64,000 nt of DNA. Origin: Branchiostoma belcheri. Lineage: Eukaryota > Chordata > Leptocardii > Amphioxiformes > Branchiostomatidae. Below the pieces are notes generated by a model. The model was not told the DNA's origin. It searched no databases and worked only from the letters and a program-made list of their open reading frames with translations. A program made the position numbers and the translations under genes. Below are positions 1 through 12,775 of this stretch, in pieces; within the stretch, counting starts at the first letter, position 1, and every line of letters starts with the position of its first letter. The stretch spans positions 3,857,819-3,921,818 of the forward strand of contig NW_017804242.1 in the NCBI RefSeq assembly GCF_001625305.1, read 5' to 3'.

Positions 1-168
1 TAACACTACCTTGATAACCTGTGTCTTGACCTGTTGTCAATGTCAATAAAGAAAGAAAGAAAGAAGTACTTGGACAATGATATAAATATCAACAGTGCTC
101 TAGATACAGAAAGATAGCAAATAATACATAACATACAAAATAGCTAACTGTCCTTGTCAATATTCGTT

Positions 169-355
169 GCATCCAGAACCGTGTGTTATGCAGAACCATG
201 CTCAAACAAGGTTCTGGATAGTCTGCGCGTATCCGGAACCGTGCCTGGAGCACATCCACGCTCTTGGATACGTGGAGACTATCCAGAACCGTGCCTGCGT
301 CTAACCATAACCCATGCATTCAGACATGCAACTAGATAGGCACGGTTATGGATAC
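169..355. repeat. Cluster of short direct and inverted motifs
   Basis: The motif TATCCAGAACCGTGCCTG and variants recur about five times on both strands. The outer arms (GCATCCAGAACCGTG near 169 and CACGGTTATGGATAC near 341) are inverted relative to each other. It may be a decayed foldback element. Confidence 0.4.
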
Positions 356-1053
356 AATAATACGAACATTGCAACCTCTTCCCAAAGTACTAAACAACAT
401 TGCTTAGATTGCACCTAACGCCTTAGCACTATAGTACTAATTGTTATGAAATAAAACAGTCTGTCAAAAGAAAACGTTTTGGATACTATTTATGCTTTTC
501 AGCGCGCAGTTGACCGGCGCTATTAGATGGAAACATGTTTTTTTAATATCACCCAAGCATCATGAATATTACCCCAGGCAAGAGACCTCTGCGTTCCAAT
601 AATTGTCTGGCTCCCATAATTTCACCGCTAGGGCGGTCGAATATCACCATGGCAACTGGAAAGCAAACACTGGAAATGGAAAGTGCTTTGACGATGTGTG
701 TACTGTAATGTAAGATTTTTATTGATATCTATTGTACAAGAAAATAGAACCCAAATTTCAGAAAGTTATTCTCAGCTCGCAAATCGTGTGTAGTTTTTTA
801 TAGGGTAGAGCCAAAATGATTCCCATTGTTTCTCTAATGACATTCTTTCAGTTAATTATTCACCGAGGAATAAGATTAGTTCAAGCGAAGGTATGCCCAA
901 TAAACCTATATATATATAACCCAGTTCGTGTATGCGGCAACCATCTTGTACCATACATGTACATGTACATGTATAACCCTGCATGCAATGGTTAGAGCAA
1001 CTGTACATCGTGCTATCGTCGACGTGCGATTTTCATTTCATTTCATTTATTTA

Positions 1054-1434
1054 GGCCAATTATCGATTATAAGGATGACATCCTTTGGGAACCCCAAACC
1101 TGATGCGACCGTGTGAATAAAAAAAAGTTTGGCGAAAATTATTTTGCTTTCATTATGAATTTCTATGTGTCATAAGGTTGAACAGATGACACAGAGTATG
1201 GTATGGCGAATAATCAACCCTTCAAATTTATTTCTTAACATTTTCTTTTTTTTTAATTTTGGCATTCTATCACATCGGAATAGTTTTCCAATTTTTTTTG
1301 TAACTTACGGTATATATTTGCTCATTTTGCAACTGTTTTGTACGATTTACAGTATAGTTAAATTTTTTTTTTTGGAAACGGCCGAAAATTCATGCACGCG
1401 TGGATGTCATCCATATAATCAAATCAACATGGCC
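1054..1434. mobile_element. MITE copy 1 (TTA target duplication, PIF/Harbinger-like)
   Basis: A 381-bp element begins with GGCC and ends with GGCC, and is flanked on both sides by TTA (1051-1053 and 1435-1437). Its ends are inverted repeats (ATTATAAGGATGACATCC on the left, GGATGTCATCCATATAAT on the right). It is clearly homologous to 2645-3050. TTA duplication plus long terminal inverted repeats and no coding capacity fit a non-autonomous PIF/Harbinger element; the superfamily is inferred. Confidence 0.75.
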
Positions 1435-2644
1435 TTACTTGCACAAATAAAAAGCAGAACAGTCATCAGTCAACAAATATGAAAAACGAAGGAAAAAACA
1501 GTGTGCAGGAGGAGGAAAGAAACCTACAAGGCTTGTAAAATGTCCTCCTCCTTGAAACTTAGGAAACTATCATGAAACTATCATAATAAATAAACTAAAT
1601 AAAACCTCGCAATGATCGCAAAAATATCCTGCAAAATTCGGCTGCCTCGTTACCTTGTTGGTGCTTGGTTCTGTCACAGCCTGCTTGAAGTTTCTACAGC
1701 CTCAAAATCGTAAGCGGAAGTGGAACAAACCATTATGGTCTAAAAAGGGGTAGGGAATTTTCCCGACCAGCCTCGTAACCCCTGCTTCTCGTTGGGTCAG
1801 TTAGTCCTCACTACTTGTGAGAAATTGGACTGGTCTCAATCATGATGTTTCTGACTCGGGTAGAAGAGTTGCTGTTACAGTTCTATACCTGTGGCTCTAT
1901 GCCTAGAAGTGGCCAAAAATGGCCTTGCATTGAGCGACACCGTTAAAAAAAAATCCGACCTACGTTTGTGGCTGTCAAATATGTTGTATCAAATTCGGCA
2001 GGAATTCGAAGGAACGCTGAACACATCGGAGATAGTAATATAAACTTAGAAAACTTAGCCGTGAATACTTCCAGGTTGGTAAGTCACTGAATTGAAAGAT
2101 TCTTTTTACACAACCATGTGTTTTATTCAGCCGACATTATGGTGACCGTCTGTCACCTTCCTCAGGACTGGTTCACATTGCACAGCACAGGTGTCGCTAA
2201 TAATTAATATTCAGTGTAAATGTTATGTAAAGATGATGAAAATTAATACTGTTCATATTTGGGAGGTTTATTTATTTCTTATGTAAGGCTTTTGAAATGC
2301 AAATGTAATCACTATTCTAGAGTTACCACCAGAGCCGCTCGCGTGCCGGCAGACACGCTAATGTTTAAAATAAAACAACATTCTTTGTGGCCCTAAACAG
2401 ACATTTACGATTTTTTGGTAGTCTGAGTGTCTTTATACAAACACTCAACTGTCCATTTATGCCGTCTTTGCAAACATTAATGTGTAACTCTGGGCCATTA
2501 TACAATGTAGTCGAACCCAATTCTATTCGATACCCTGAAATATATGATAATGGCTATACAGTTATGCATTGTTTTTACCATTGAGTGAATGGTAAATGGT
2601 TTGGTGTTTTGTAATTCTATACAATTTCCCGAAATATACAATTA

Positions 2645-3050
2645 GGCCATGTTGATTTGATTATACGGATAACATCCTCTGGGAACCCCAAAACTGATGC
2701 GAGCGTGCGAAGGAAAAAAGTTTGGTAAAAAAAGTTGCCTTCATTACGAAATCTAGGTGGTCATGAAAGTTGAACAAATGACTAAACACACAGAGTAATA
2801 TTTTATTGGCATGGTGAATAATAGACTCTTCATTTTCATTCCCTCACATTTTCTTCTTGTCCTTTGGAATGGATTTTGGCATTCTGCGACAGAAGTATCG
2901 TTTTCCAATATCTTTTTCAATTTACGGTATATATTTGCTCATTTTGCAGCTACTATGTGCTATTTACTATACAGTAAATTTTTGTTTTTGGAAAGGGACG
3001 AAAATTCATGCGCGCGCGGATGTCTTCCATATAATCAAATTAACATGGCC
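2645..3050. mobile_element. MITE copy 2 (TTA target duplication, PIF/Harbinger-like)
   Basis: A 406-bp element related to 1054-1434 in the same orientation. The terminal inverted repeats run for about 33 bp with few mismatches (left GGCCATGTTGATTTGATTAT, right ATAATCAAATTAACATGGCC). Flanks are TTA at 2642-2644 and 3051-3053. The interior is AT-rich and non-coding. Confidence 0.8.
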
Positions 3051-3789
3051 TTATAAGAGATACAAATGATTGGATTCTACTGTATCTTGGAGTTGAAAAC
3101 AAAGTAGTACAAATTGGTTCAATAATTGTTTGCATGTACGGTCTACTGGAAGTCACCCATGATTACAATTTTCATCAGGTATGGAGCTGTGTACGCGTGC
3201 GTAAAGAGAATGATGTTTTTCACTGCCCACATCCTGATGAAATTTGATACTTCATTTCCTTGTTTCCAGGAAATTCATTTTCTTGTTTACACCAAATTCA
3301 TCAAATTTGCCTACAGCACTACGTATATATGAATATGTACAAACGATAGATGTGAATGAACTTGTTATATTCTTTCCATTGCTCTAATGAGTCTACTCTT
3401 TACCCCCCTACCCATCTTCAATTTGCTATATACCTTACAAAGAAGATACAGTCAAGGGTCTAATTTCTTGCGTTTAGGCACTTTTTAGATGTCCTATTTA
3501 CAATGTTTTGGTTGTCACATGTCAATATATACTTATATTTTCTACTAAGTTGAATCCATTAATAGTAATGCGATAGCCTTGTATAACGTTATAGATTAGT
3601 CTCATACTAGCAGCATAACAATAGAAGCTATACTTTGTACTTTTTACAATTACTGTACAAAGAAATTAAGTTATACATCATAAGATAAAAACATGAGTTC
3701 CAAAACGATCAGCAGACCGATTTGACTTCTCGTGGATAAAGAAAGCCTCGAACAAGCAAACAAACAAATCAAAGAAAATATTTTCACGC

Positions 3790-3792
<3 letters not shown>

Positions 3793-3847
<55 letters not shown>

Positions 3848-3895
3848 GTGTGTGTGTCCGTGTGTGTGAGCATATGTGTGTGTCCGTGTGTGTGT
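3793..3895. repeat. TG/CA microsatellite
   Basis: A dinucleotide TG run with occasional TCCG interruptions, just upstream of the first recognised exon of the DOK-like gene. The His/Thr-rich and Cys/Val-rich open frames across it are artefacts. Confidence 0.95.
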
Positions 3896-3990
3896 CTGTG
3901 TTTCCGTATGGCCTTTGGCCAGGTTGGTAAGGATCATTACATGTACATCGCAGGTTCACAGGTATTTTCGTTACATGACCTCCTTGACAG

Positions 3991-4953
3991 ATGGCAGCTG
4001 GTCATGGTCTTGTTTCCTTTGCGCGACAATGGAAGACTTGCTTGTAGATACACTGTGAATGAGAAGAGGACACAGTCACCGACCACCACACAAGATATTT
4101 CACGAAGGTCTGAGATCTCTGAATTCTTGTTGTATTTGCAGGACATTCGCACGTGGCAGCATGAGGACCCGAAGGCTGTGGTGAACCTGCTCATTAACTA
4201 TGAGGTGTACAAAGTGCCTGATCCGAGGAAGAGGTTCTGTTTTGAGGCGAGCTATTGTGATTTTTCTTATAAATATACAGTATGTAAACCAACCATATTA
4301 CTGGTACGTAAACAAGGGCAGGGGAAGACGAACGCACACATAAGGACATGCCAAAATAGATGAATGGCTGACTGGCTGACTGGATGAGTGCCAAATGCCT
4401 GGCTGGCTGGCTGGCTGGCTGACTAGATCTAGACTAGCTGGCTGGCTGGCTGGTTGGCTGACTGTCTGGCTGACTAGCTGCCTAACTGTCTGGCTGACTA
4501 GACTAGCTGGCTGGCTGGCTGATTGCCTGACTGTCTGGCTGACTAGCTGCCTAACTGTCTGGCTGACTAGACTAGCTGGCTGGCTGGTTGGCTGACTGTC
4601 TGGCTGACTAGCTGGCTAACTGTCTGGCTGACTAGCTGGCTGACTAGACTAGCTGGCTGACTAGACTAGCTGGCTTGCTGGTTGGCTGACTAGCTGGATG
4701 TCAATGAACACATAAAACACAGAGAGATAAGACGTTTGTTGCCCCCTATCAGGTCCGGTCTATGGACAAAGTGATCCGTCTGTCCGTGGATAACGTGGAC
4801 AGTATGGAGAAGTGGCTGTTCCATCTGGACGTGGACATCCGGGCTAACATGCGGGCCACCAGCGTTCACGTCTCAGGTACGTGTCAGGGGTTGGGTGCAC
4901 TAGCTTCACTCAGTACTGAGTAGTTTACGGGCTGTATCCTCTTAGCACAACCT

Positions 4954-4996
<43 letters not shown>

Positions 4997-5057
4997 TGTG
5001 TGAGTGTGTGTGTGTGTGTGGAGTGTGTGTAGTGTGTGTGTAGTGTGAGTGCGTGTA

Positions 5058-5117
<60 letters not shown>

Positions 5118-8100
5118 CGCGCGCATGTATCTGTGTCTGAGAGTTACAGTTTTTAACAATAATCTCATAACTTTCTTGACATATATTTAGCCAACGAGTG
5201 CCAGGGTGTTACCTACGTGGTGAAGCCCTACAAAGACTGCGAAGAGCTGAAGAAATTGAACGCCACTGGTGAGTACAAAACTACAATGTGACACACACTG
5301 GACTACCAAACGTCCTTTAAAGAAAACACGCGATGAGCATTACGAAATAATACCTTCAACTGACCTCTGGATATTAAACGTTTCCGAGAAAACTGCTTTG
5401 TATATTCATAGTCTTAAGTCAAGGCCGTTATTTTCCTTCCCGTCCCTGACCCTGTTTCTTATTCAGCAGTTAAGTCGGGTTTTGGTATGTGACCAGACGG
5501 ATTTCTACAATCTAGTTATAGCCTCCGGCACTGTATTGGGTATTGAGTACTGCGTGGAGGTATGAAAATACTTGATACTGGAGAGCAACAGGGATATGGA
5601 ACAGTCCATTTTGGAATGGGGAAGGAGATGGAGTGAAACATGCTGTATTTGCTCCTGAGCAAATGTCTCATTCATTATGGCAACTGTTTATGTCAATTCT
5701 AACATGTGGCCCTTTTTGAACCAGTATATGTAATGATATTCCACAGATGAGTTTTGACATGTTCGATTGGATGATTTTCGGTGAGGGTTAGACATCCAGG
5801 TAATATGATACGCCAAAAACAGTTACTCAAGCAACAGGATATGATTTTGCCTAATTTGCATCATCCTTGTATTGACTTTGGACTCTCAAAATTTGTCTTC
5901 ACTTATTTGCATATCAATCAATCAGTAGTTCGTACTTATAAACCTGCTTTTCTAAATAATTCTCCAGTGTCACTGACGAAAGGTAGTGGATGCTGGCTGA
6001 AACGTCTGACCGTTTCCAAAATCATATCAAGTTGCTTGAGTAACTCTTTTTTTGGCGATTGATTGATTGATTGATCGATCGAACGGTTGGTTCATTGGTT
6101 AATTAATTGATTGGATGATTCATTGATTGATTGGTTGATTTACTGACAAACTTATTGATTGATCGATTGATTGATTGATTGGTTGATCGAACGAACTGTT
6201 GGTTGATTGATTGATTGATTGATTTACTGACAGACTTATTGATTGATTGATTGATTGATTGACAGGTGACCTGTTCCTGCAAATCACGAGTTCTGAGATC
6301 ACGCTGTACCACCGCATGAGCGGGGATGAGATCACGTTCTGGCCGCTCACCTGTCTCAGACGCTACTCCTCCTCATCCGGGACATTCACCTTCGAGTACG
6401 TCATAGCATGACGTCGGCAGATAATACTGCGTCTGCGCGAAACCACGTTTTCTGTTCGGGATGTTTCGTCAACGTTGCATCAGGATGTCTTCAGTTGCAT
6501 AAAATATATATTTTCTAACAAAACGTTTGAAAAATATAGACGGGATGTCATCATTAGATACGCGAATACGACCTTAAATCAGACGTTCTGCCAAAGTGCA
6601 ATGCAAATTACATTTTGGATTTCGCGCAGGCGCAGAACGTTCTGTCGACGTGCAGTAATTAGCATATTTACGTGACGTCAATCTTTTTACAACTGTTGTG
6701 CAATAAACTTTGACTTGACTCTTTTCTCAAAAGCCTAAAAACTTTTTTTCAGTCTTGATATCTTGTGTTCTGGAAATGATATGCCATGATTTTTGTGTGG
6801 CGGATAGCTCTTGGCCTCGTGAATGTAGGTTTGTGCCCCCTGCAGCTGGTTTGAACTGCAGGAGCGAATTTTGTTTGTGACTTTGTTTCTGTTTCTTAGA
6901 TGCGGTCGGAAGTCTCCGTGCGGAGAGGGCATCTACACGTTCGTGTCCAAGGAGTATGACGCCATATTCTCCGTCTTGGACGAGTTTGTCAAGAAAAAAG
7001 TCGAGAAGCGTAAGTCGATGTTTCATTCCAAATAAACGTCGTGTTTGTGAAGACATTGACGACTCTAATATTGTAAGAATTTCTTCGTCTTTTCCTCGTC
7101 TTCTTATCCTACAAAAAATGGCTGCCATCAATGTATCCGGTACTGTAGCAGACACCCTGTGGTGTTGTGTGTAGCATTATGTAGCAAGTGGCAGGACAGA
7201 GTCGGAGGGGCTTGTCATATACATACATGTATATATGAAGTTTGTTAGGCTTGACCATGTTTAAACATTATGCATTTACTTTGCAAATGTTATCTTTCTA
7301 GATGATTGATTTTTTATTGCTTTACAGTTCGCCAAGACCAGCCTCCTCCTCAGTATGACGAGATAGAGCGCGGAGAAAGTGGCGGCATCAGGTGATCATT
7401 TTATGCAGGAAGATAAACTGATGGTTTTACTGTCTTTTCTACTGGTTTTCTGTTGGTTAAATCCACCTTCAAGGGACAAATAAACACCTACTTATCCTGT
7501 CTGTGAGCCAGACTGTAGTCAAAATTACCGTGGCCGATAGGGACAATTCTTCTCAACACACTGACTTTTGTCTTCTCCACACTGACTTTTGTATACATGT
7601 CTTCCCTACACTGTGTGGAGAAGACAAAAGTCAGTGTGTTGAGTAGAATTGTCCCTATCGGTCACGGTAATTTTGACTCTGACATCTACGTAGAATGATA
7701 TATGATTTATTACATGTCCATATTTTTGTATGTATGTTTATGTATTGCTTTCATAATGTGTTTAAATCCAATGTTGTTTTAGAATGTTTTTTATTGATGT
7801 AATTAGGGGAGGGAGCTGGTAAAGGTGACCCACCTGTTCTCTCTCCCCCTCCACGCATGTGCTGGAAATTTTTTAAATAAATAAATAAATTGTCCCTATC
7901 GGCCACGGTACAAAATACTTGGTACCCCAGGGGCTTTTAATGATGAGTGAATAAAAGTATTTCCTCTTCCACCCCCAGTGCGCCTCCCAGCTACGACACG
8001 TTAGTCCACATCGGTGCCTTCCGGAAGCCGCAGGAGACCGCCGCCTCAGACGCGCCGCCGCAGAACTACGACCACGCCGTACTCACACGTCCGGGTAAGA

Positions 8101-10959
8101 TATCCTTCCGCGGGAAGAGTACTGTTTTTGTGTGTTCGCAGCTGTAACTCGCGGTGGGATTGACAGATTTCTTCGATTTTCGGTATATGATTAGATATTG
8201 GGTTCCAGATTATGCGTTTTTTCTTTGCATCTGCATTTTTAGGTATTGAAATAAAATAATTCGACCCCCTGAACTTGTATGTGGTGCGTTATCGTCTATC
8301 ATCAGTTGTTTTCTACTACTAGGAGTTAGGGTTTCAGTAGATTGACAGGGTTGTTACCTGGTATACTCTTCGTGGTATAGTGGGATGTGATATGGGGTTG
8401 GCAGCAATGTGTTACGTCATACAATCGTAATAATTCATTGTATGATGTAATTCAATCGGGTATTTTCCCATGATCATACAAAACATTGACGGATAACCCA
8501 AACACAGAAAAAAAGTCTGCAATCTCTGTTTTTTGTTTTACGAAATTGTTTTGCCGTGTCGTCCCAGCCTCCAGGGCCACCGAAGGCGGGGAGAGTTACG
8601 ACCTGCTGACCCGTGAGTTCGGGCAGCGCACCCGGGGACCCATGCCCCTGCCCACCGCCGCCGGCGGGGAGGGAGGCGGGGCGGCCCAGGGGGAGGAACC
8701 CATCTACGACAACAAGAACTGCATCCCGCCCGAGGACGAGGAGGCACTGACCGACCTGTACAAACATCTGGAGGAGAAGGAAATGAGGTACGCTGTAGGG
8801 GGAATCTGCACCTGGCTCTTTTGTTTAGCTAGTATATTCGGATGTAGCTTACAGGTGCCTGGATGCCAGCGAGTTGACACCATTGACGCCAAGGAGGTTT
8901 TAGGGCCTTGCTTCAGCCAAGAAGGTTAAATACAAGTTTTAAACCTCCTTGCTTCAGCTATATATACCCTTCGCGGAAAGAAACATAGCTATCCCTACCC
9001 CAATTTAGCCAGCGTGTAACTTAGAGTCTGATTCGGCTGTGGCAAACTTTTCGTGGGTTCTATGTTGGCTCTGAGGAGCTGGCCCATGTAGGCCCTGGCC
9101 CTGGCATCCAGGCTCCGGCACTGATAGAATGGACACTAGTGACTAATACATGTATGATGTTGAACAGTATTACACACCGTACACGCAGGTAGATACTATG
9201 CAGATAAAGATGTCTGTACAAAGACACTAGTCCACAAGTGATTCGTCTGTCTCCCTGTTGCACTGCAGTGCTGCTGCACAACAAGGCGCAGCGACACCTG
9301 GCGGCCAGCCTGGACCACCAGCCGTCAGGAGACCCCAGGACAGAGGCGACTACCAGTCCGCTATCATCAGAAAGTCATCTGTTGTGTAAGTATGCAGTCC
9401 TTTAATGCTATCTTATACCATCTATCCCTTAGTCTAATTAATTGACGGTTGGGGCACCACAGAAGATCTGACAACCAGTTTTCTCCACCCGTCTCGGTTA
9501 TGTGTTCTTAACTTTTCAACTAGTGCCATACCTGTCAATTCCCTGATATTATCCTCCCATATTTTCCGTTGCCTTCTCACTCACTCACTCACTCACTCAC
9601 TCACTTGGGGCTCCAGTAGCCTTTTCCATCTGGGACGAAATTTAAGATAAAGCCACCCTCAGTGCTTCATCCATTGAGAATCCCCGTCTTCTCACTTCTT
9701 TCTCCATGCATATGGTCCTTCTCCACGGCTTCTTAGGAAGTCCTCTCGCTCTTCTTACCTGTGGTATTCACCTCAATGCCACTCTTGTCAAATCAGTGCC
9801 TTCTGACGTCTCCAAAATTTTGTTGTATGTTTGCAGTGCTGAGAATCAGGCTCTGGGAGCGGCCGGCGGTGTGCCGAACGGAGCAGCCGAGAAACCGCCC
9901 GTAAACGGCACGGTCATGCTGCCGCCACAGGAGGTGGGTAGCACGATGTCATCATTTAAAGAAATATTACTTTGGGTGATTTGAATTAGAACTTAAAAAG
10001 ACAAGTAGTTGCCATACATTACGGCTTATAGATGTTCTTGAAAGGAGCATGGACATGTTAGCAGTCAGCAGTCAGACATGTCAGCAGTCAGAAAATGGTA
10101 CACAATTAGTCAAGAAAAACATTTTGTTCTGGTTTGTTTATTTATTTGGTTGTTTGTTTGTTACTTTCGGGTATTTATCAGTAAGTATTGTTTGAGGTGG
10201 TTTTTTTGTGGGTTTGTGTGTATATTATACCAAACAGAGTAGATTGACAGCTCATGGGTGGGGAAGATTGACAAGCAGAATGACAGGTGGTCAAATGGCC
10301 ATACACAGGAAAAGGGACTTGAAGGTCCCAGAATCTGGAGTCAGGGTCGTCAGTCTGAAACCAGGGCGTAATTGAAACATTTGCTAATATTTGTTTATTG
10401 TTTGTTTATTTGTTTGTTTGTTTTGTAGCAGGCAGAGTCACTTTACGAGCGCAAGATACCCAGTCAGCCGGACATACCCAGCCGCAGAGTCTCCGTCGAG
10501 ACCAGGTAGGACAGCTTTCTATCCGATTCTGGATTTTCCCGCTAGATGTTATATTTGTTAAATAAATGTAAACTTGACATTGTAGATGGACTGTATATTG
10601 GAAGCCTTTATTTCACTCATTGTGGATGAATGGTTTTGGCCTGGTGAGGAAATCGCTCATGTTTAGGTATCCTGACTTTAAGTGAAAGTTGAAAAATTGG
10701 AAGTTCGAATTCAATCTGGGGTTGTTCACTTTTTTCTTGAACTTGACTTCCATCCTCAAGCTCACCCTCAAATCACCCGGCCCCGCCCAAGGTTCTCGGC
10801 AAGTCTGCGAGCGAAGGGAACATGAACACGCCGGGGAAAGACGACACCGAGAAAAAACACAAAAAGAAGCCGTCCCTGGCTAAACGTCTCAGCAAGCTGT
10901 CCTTGTACGACAAGAGCGGAGACAAAGAGCTAAAGGAGGAACTCAACCCGGCCCAGTAG
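3991..10959 (+). CDS. DOK-family adapter protein (PH + IRS-type PTB, Tyr-rich tail), 5' end incomplete
   Basis: Adapter expected to be recruited to membranes and phosphorylated by tyrosine kinases. Exons read by phase: 3991-4054 (tentative), 4142-4279, 4753-4876, 5191-5268, 6266-6395, 6900-7009, 7328-7391, 7979-8094, 8568-8787, 9269-9385, 9837-9933, 10429-10505, 10761-10959 (TAG 10957). They give about 510 residues without a start codon. Residues 1-108 look like a PH domain (end: KVIRLSVDNVDSMEKWLFHL). Residues 112-214 are an IRS-type PTB domain with FWPLTCLRRY and FTFECGRKSPCGEGIYTF, the signature seen in DOK1-3. The tail has candidate phosphotyrosine sites (QYDEI, SYDTL, NYDHA, SYDLL, IYDNK, LYERK) and a Lys-rich C-terminus. 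The first exon with the ATG was not found. The PTB is certain at family level; which DOK paralogue is unclear. It is tail-to-tail with another PH-PTB gene. Confidence 0.85.
4395..4700. repeat. CTGG/CTGA tetranucleotide minisatellite in DOK-like intron
   Basis: Interrupted runs of GGCTGGCTGACT with a higher-order unit containing GACTAGACTAGCTGGC. It lies in the intron between exons 4142-4279 and 4753-4876. The Trp/Leu-rich frames through it are not genes. Confidence 0.9.
4957..5124. repeat. TG microsatellite in DOK-like intron
   Basis: A long TG run interrupted by GAG and ending in a short GC alternation (potential Z-DNA), in the intron ending at 5190. Confidence 0.95.
5811..6057. mobile_element. 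Foldback/MITE-like element with ~40-bp inverted ends
   Basis: The left end CGCCAAAAACAGTTACTCAA is matched in inverted orientation by TTGAGTAACTCTTTTTTTGG at the right end; the arms run about 40 bp with a few mismatches. About 170 bp of non-coding DNA lies between. It sits in an intron of the DOK-like gene. No clear target duplication was seen because the right flank is a GATT microsatellite. Confidence 0.7.
6058..6265. repeat. GATT tetranucleotide repeat abutting a 3' splice site
   Basis: GATT repeats with variants run straight into the acceptor GACAG at 6261-6265 of the PTB-encoding exon 6266-6395, so the usual polypyrimidine tract is replaced by a T/G/A repeat. Confidence 0.9.
6408..6656 (+). 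mobile_element. MITE family with GTCAGCAGAATGTACTGC ends, copy a
   Basis: Starts ACGTCGGCAGATAATACTGC and ends in the inverted GAACGTTCTGTCGACGT, with an interior ACGTTCTGCCAAAGTGC motif shared with copies at about 41668-41920, 44881-45070 and 54211-54460. It begins 13 bp after the splice donor of DOK exon 6266-6395. No protein-coding capacity. Confidence 0.65.
7133..7220 (+). repeat. Short dispersed repeat (GTAGCA...GCAGGACAGAGT...GAGGGGCT)
   Basis: The segment containing GGTGTTG, ATTATGTAGCA and GCAGGACAGAGT-GGAGGGGCT recurs at about 62736-62806 (same strand) and, more diverged, at about 63700-63790 in reverse. Its nature is unknown; probably a transposon fragment. Confidence 0.5.
7518..7677. 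mobile_element. Foldback (hairpin) element in DOK-like intron
   Basis: Two ~65-bp arms (7518-7582 and 7613-7677) are near-perfect inverted copies, e.g. GTCAAAATTACCGTGG versus CACGGTAATTTTGAC, separated by about 30 bp. A partial third copy of the arm (TTGTCCCTATCGGCCACGGT) occurs near 7890-7910. The structure would form a strong RNA hairpin in the intron. Confidence 0.75.
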
Positions 10960-11029
10960 ACCGACTCATGAAATGTATCAGTTGTGTCCACTGTTCTAGC
11001 CAGCCTGAATATTTCTTCATCATCACAAG

Positions 11030-11441
11030 TAGAGCTGTGTACCGGTACGCAGTACCGATACTGTACCGGAAAAATTGATTAGGTACAGGTCCAAAATACC
11101 TAATCCCTCAGTACCGGTACTGTACCTAAACAATTTCACACTAATTTTATGCCTATTTGTGACCTCAAATGTTTAAATAGCTGGTTAACAATGGGTGCCT
11201 GTGTAAGGACAGTGTGTTCATGAAAACAAAAACATCTTAGTTTTGCCTATATTTTATCTGAGCATTCGCCATAAACAAAGAATAAACCTTAACTATCAAG
11301 TTTATTTATGTTTTTTTTTGTTATTGAAGGAGTTCAGAAGAGCATATAAATTGGTCGAATTGTTCAGGTACAGGTTCGGACCTGTACCTAAACCTGTGTA
11401 CCTGTACCTGTACCTAAAATTTGTTTAGGTACACAGCTCTA
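11030..11441. mobile_element. hAT-type MITE with 8-bp target duplication
   Basis: Perfect 14-bp terminal inverted repeats (TAGAGCTGTGTACC at the left, GGTACACAGCTCTA at the right). The flanks are the identical 8-mer ATCACAAG (11022-11029 and 11442-11449), as expected for hAT transposition. Sub-terminal regions are rich in GGTAC/GTACC motifs. The element lies 70 bp past the stop codon of the DOK-like gene, so it is probably transcribed in its 3' UTR. Confidence 0.88.
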
Positions 11442-12769
11442 ATCACAAGTGTCACAAAATTTACAGGGGAGTCCAGAAAAAATGTTGACATCTTGACCCT
11501 CTAAAATGCTATTTCCTGCATTTTGATTGTCATATTTTGCATGAATATGCATAATTTCATGATACCTCTTTCTATCTCTTTTTACACATCGAGTTTTGCT
11601 TGGCAAAGATGACAATATTTGTTCATCATGAGTAGCAGAGTTCCGTCAAATGATTGAAAGACGGACGCTGGCTGGAACACTGGTTCTGTCTATTAGAAAG
11701 AGGATGTGAGTCGGTCAAATTCTTTGCATTTCTGCGTTTTTGATTTGCATATGGATCAACAATATAAGGAGGGTGGGCCATGGATAGATTCCATCTCTAC
11801 TACGTATTTGCAGACCCAAAAGTACACCAGTTACTAGAGATTTAATCTAGATGTTTAAGCATTCTTGTTTTAATACATCATCATGTGTTTGCTGTTATAT
11901 GAGGGTTTATCATAAAGTTCGTGCTTATTACGTATTTCATGTAGTGTTGCTATGACGTAGAAATGCCTCTAAACGAATTGAATATTCAAATGTAATGCCA
12001 AGAAATTAATGTAATGACCCCAGTTTGTGTTACTAGCGTTCTGTAGTGACCATGTTTGGTCTAATCTAAATTGCGAGGGTTGTGTGAAATGGAAATAAGA
12101 ACCGCTTTTATCTGATGGACCTAACTGACTAAACAGTTTCAGCAACACGGTTGAAAGTCTACTCTACTCATTAAATAACAAAGAAGACGGTTACTGTGCC
12201 TTGTGCCTAATTCAAATGAACTGTTGGAAGTCTACTCATGAAATAACAAAGACGCCTGCTGTGCCTTGTATTTGATCTAATCCAAATGAACTGTTAAAAA
12301 TCTCGTGAAATAACAGTGTACCTTATACTTGATCTAGTACTTCATTGTTATGAGAATGAATTACGTTTGATTCATGGAAAAATACACGTAGTTTTGAAAA
12401 TGACTGTTGTTACAAGGCACTTAGTACTGCACTTGAATTTTGCGTGTCCTCAAGAGTATCAGAATCACAGAAATCGTACATCCTGCATACATTAGAAGTA
12501 TAAAAAAATTTTAATCTTAATGTTGAACTATTTCCAAATGTTATTACATGTAAAGTATTGTGTCTACAACTTTCACTTCGTAAGTGATAACAGTACTTAA
12601 TTTTATTCAACTTTAATTTCAACTCTATTCTTCAGAAAATGGATCATGTTTAGGTGGATTGTGTTATCCACATGCAGAAGAAAAATTGGCTGAAAATTGT
12701 AAGTCCTGGTGTGTGACATACATTGTGATAATATGTGAAGTGTAAGGTATTATATGAAATCTTTTAATG

Positions 12770-12775
12770 AATAAA
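12770..12775 (+). terminator. Candidate poly(A) signal of the DOK-like gene
   Basis: AATAAA in the context TTTTAATGAATAAAGTATG, about 1.8 kb after the stop codon. Earlier cleavage cannot be excluded. Confidence 0.4.

Larger units (their letters stand above)
1..3990. other. Upstream non-coding region
   Basis: I see no convincing coding exon here. The stretch holds a cluster of short inverted motifs (169-355), two copies of a TTA-flanked MITE (1054-1434 and 2645-3050) and a TG microsatellite (3793-3895). Otherwise it is AT-rich unique-looking DNA. The missing first exon(s) of the DOK-like gene that starts at about 3991 may lie in this interval or further left, but I could not recognise it. Confidence 0.5.

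Noticed and set aside
3671..5168. His/Thr-rich and Cys/Val-rich open frames
   Set aside because: They are translations of TG/CA microsatellites and have no exon structure.
4884..5168. Z-DNA or recombination hotspot at the TG/GC run
   Set aside because: The sequence could adopt Z-form, but such runs are abundant here and nothing links it to function.
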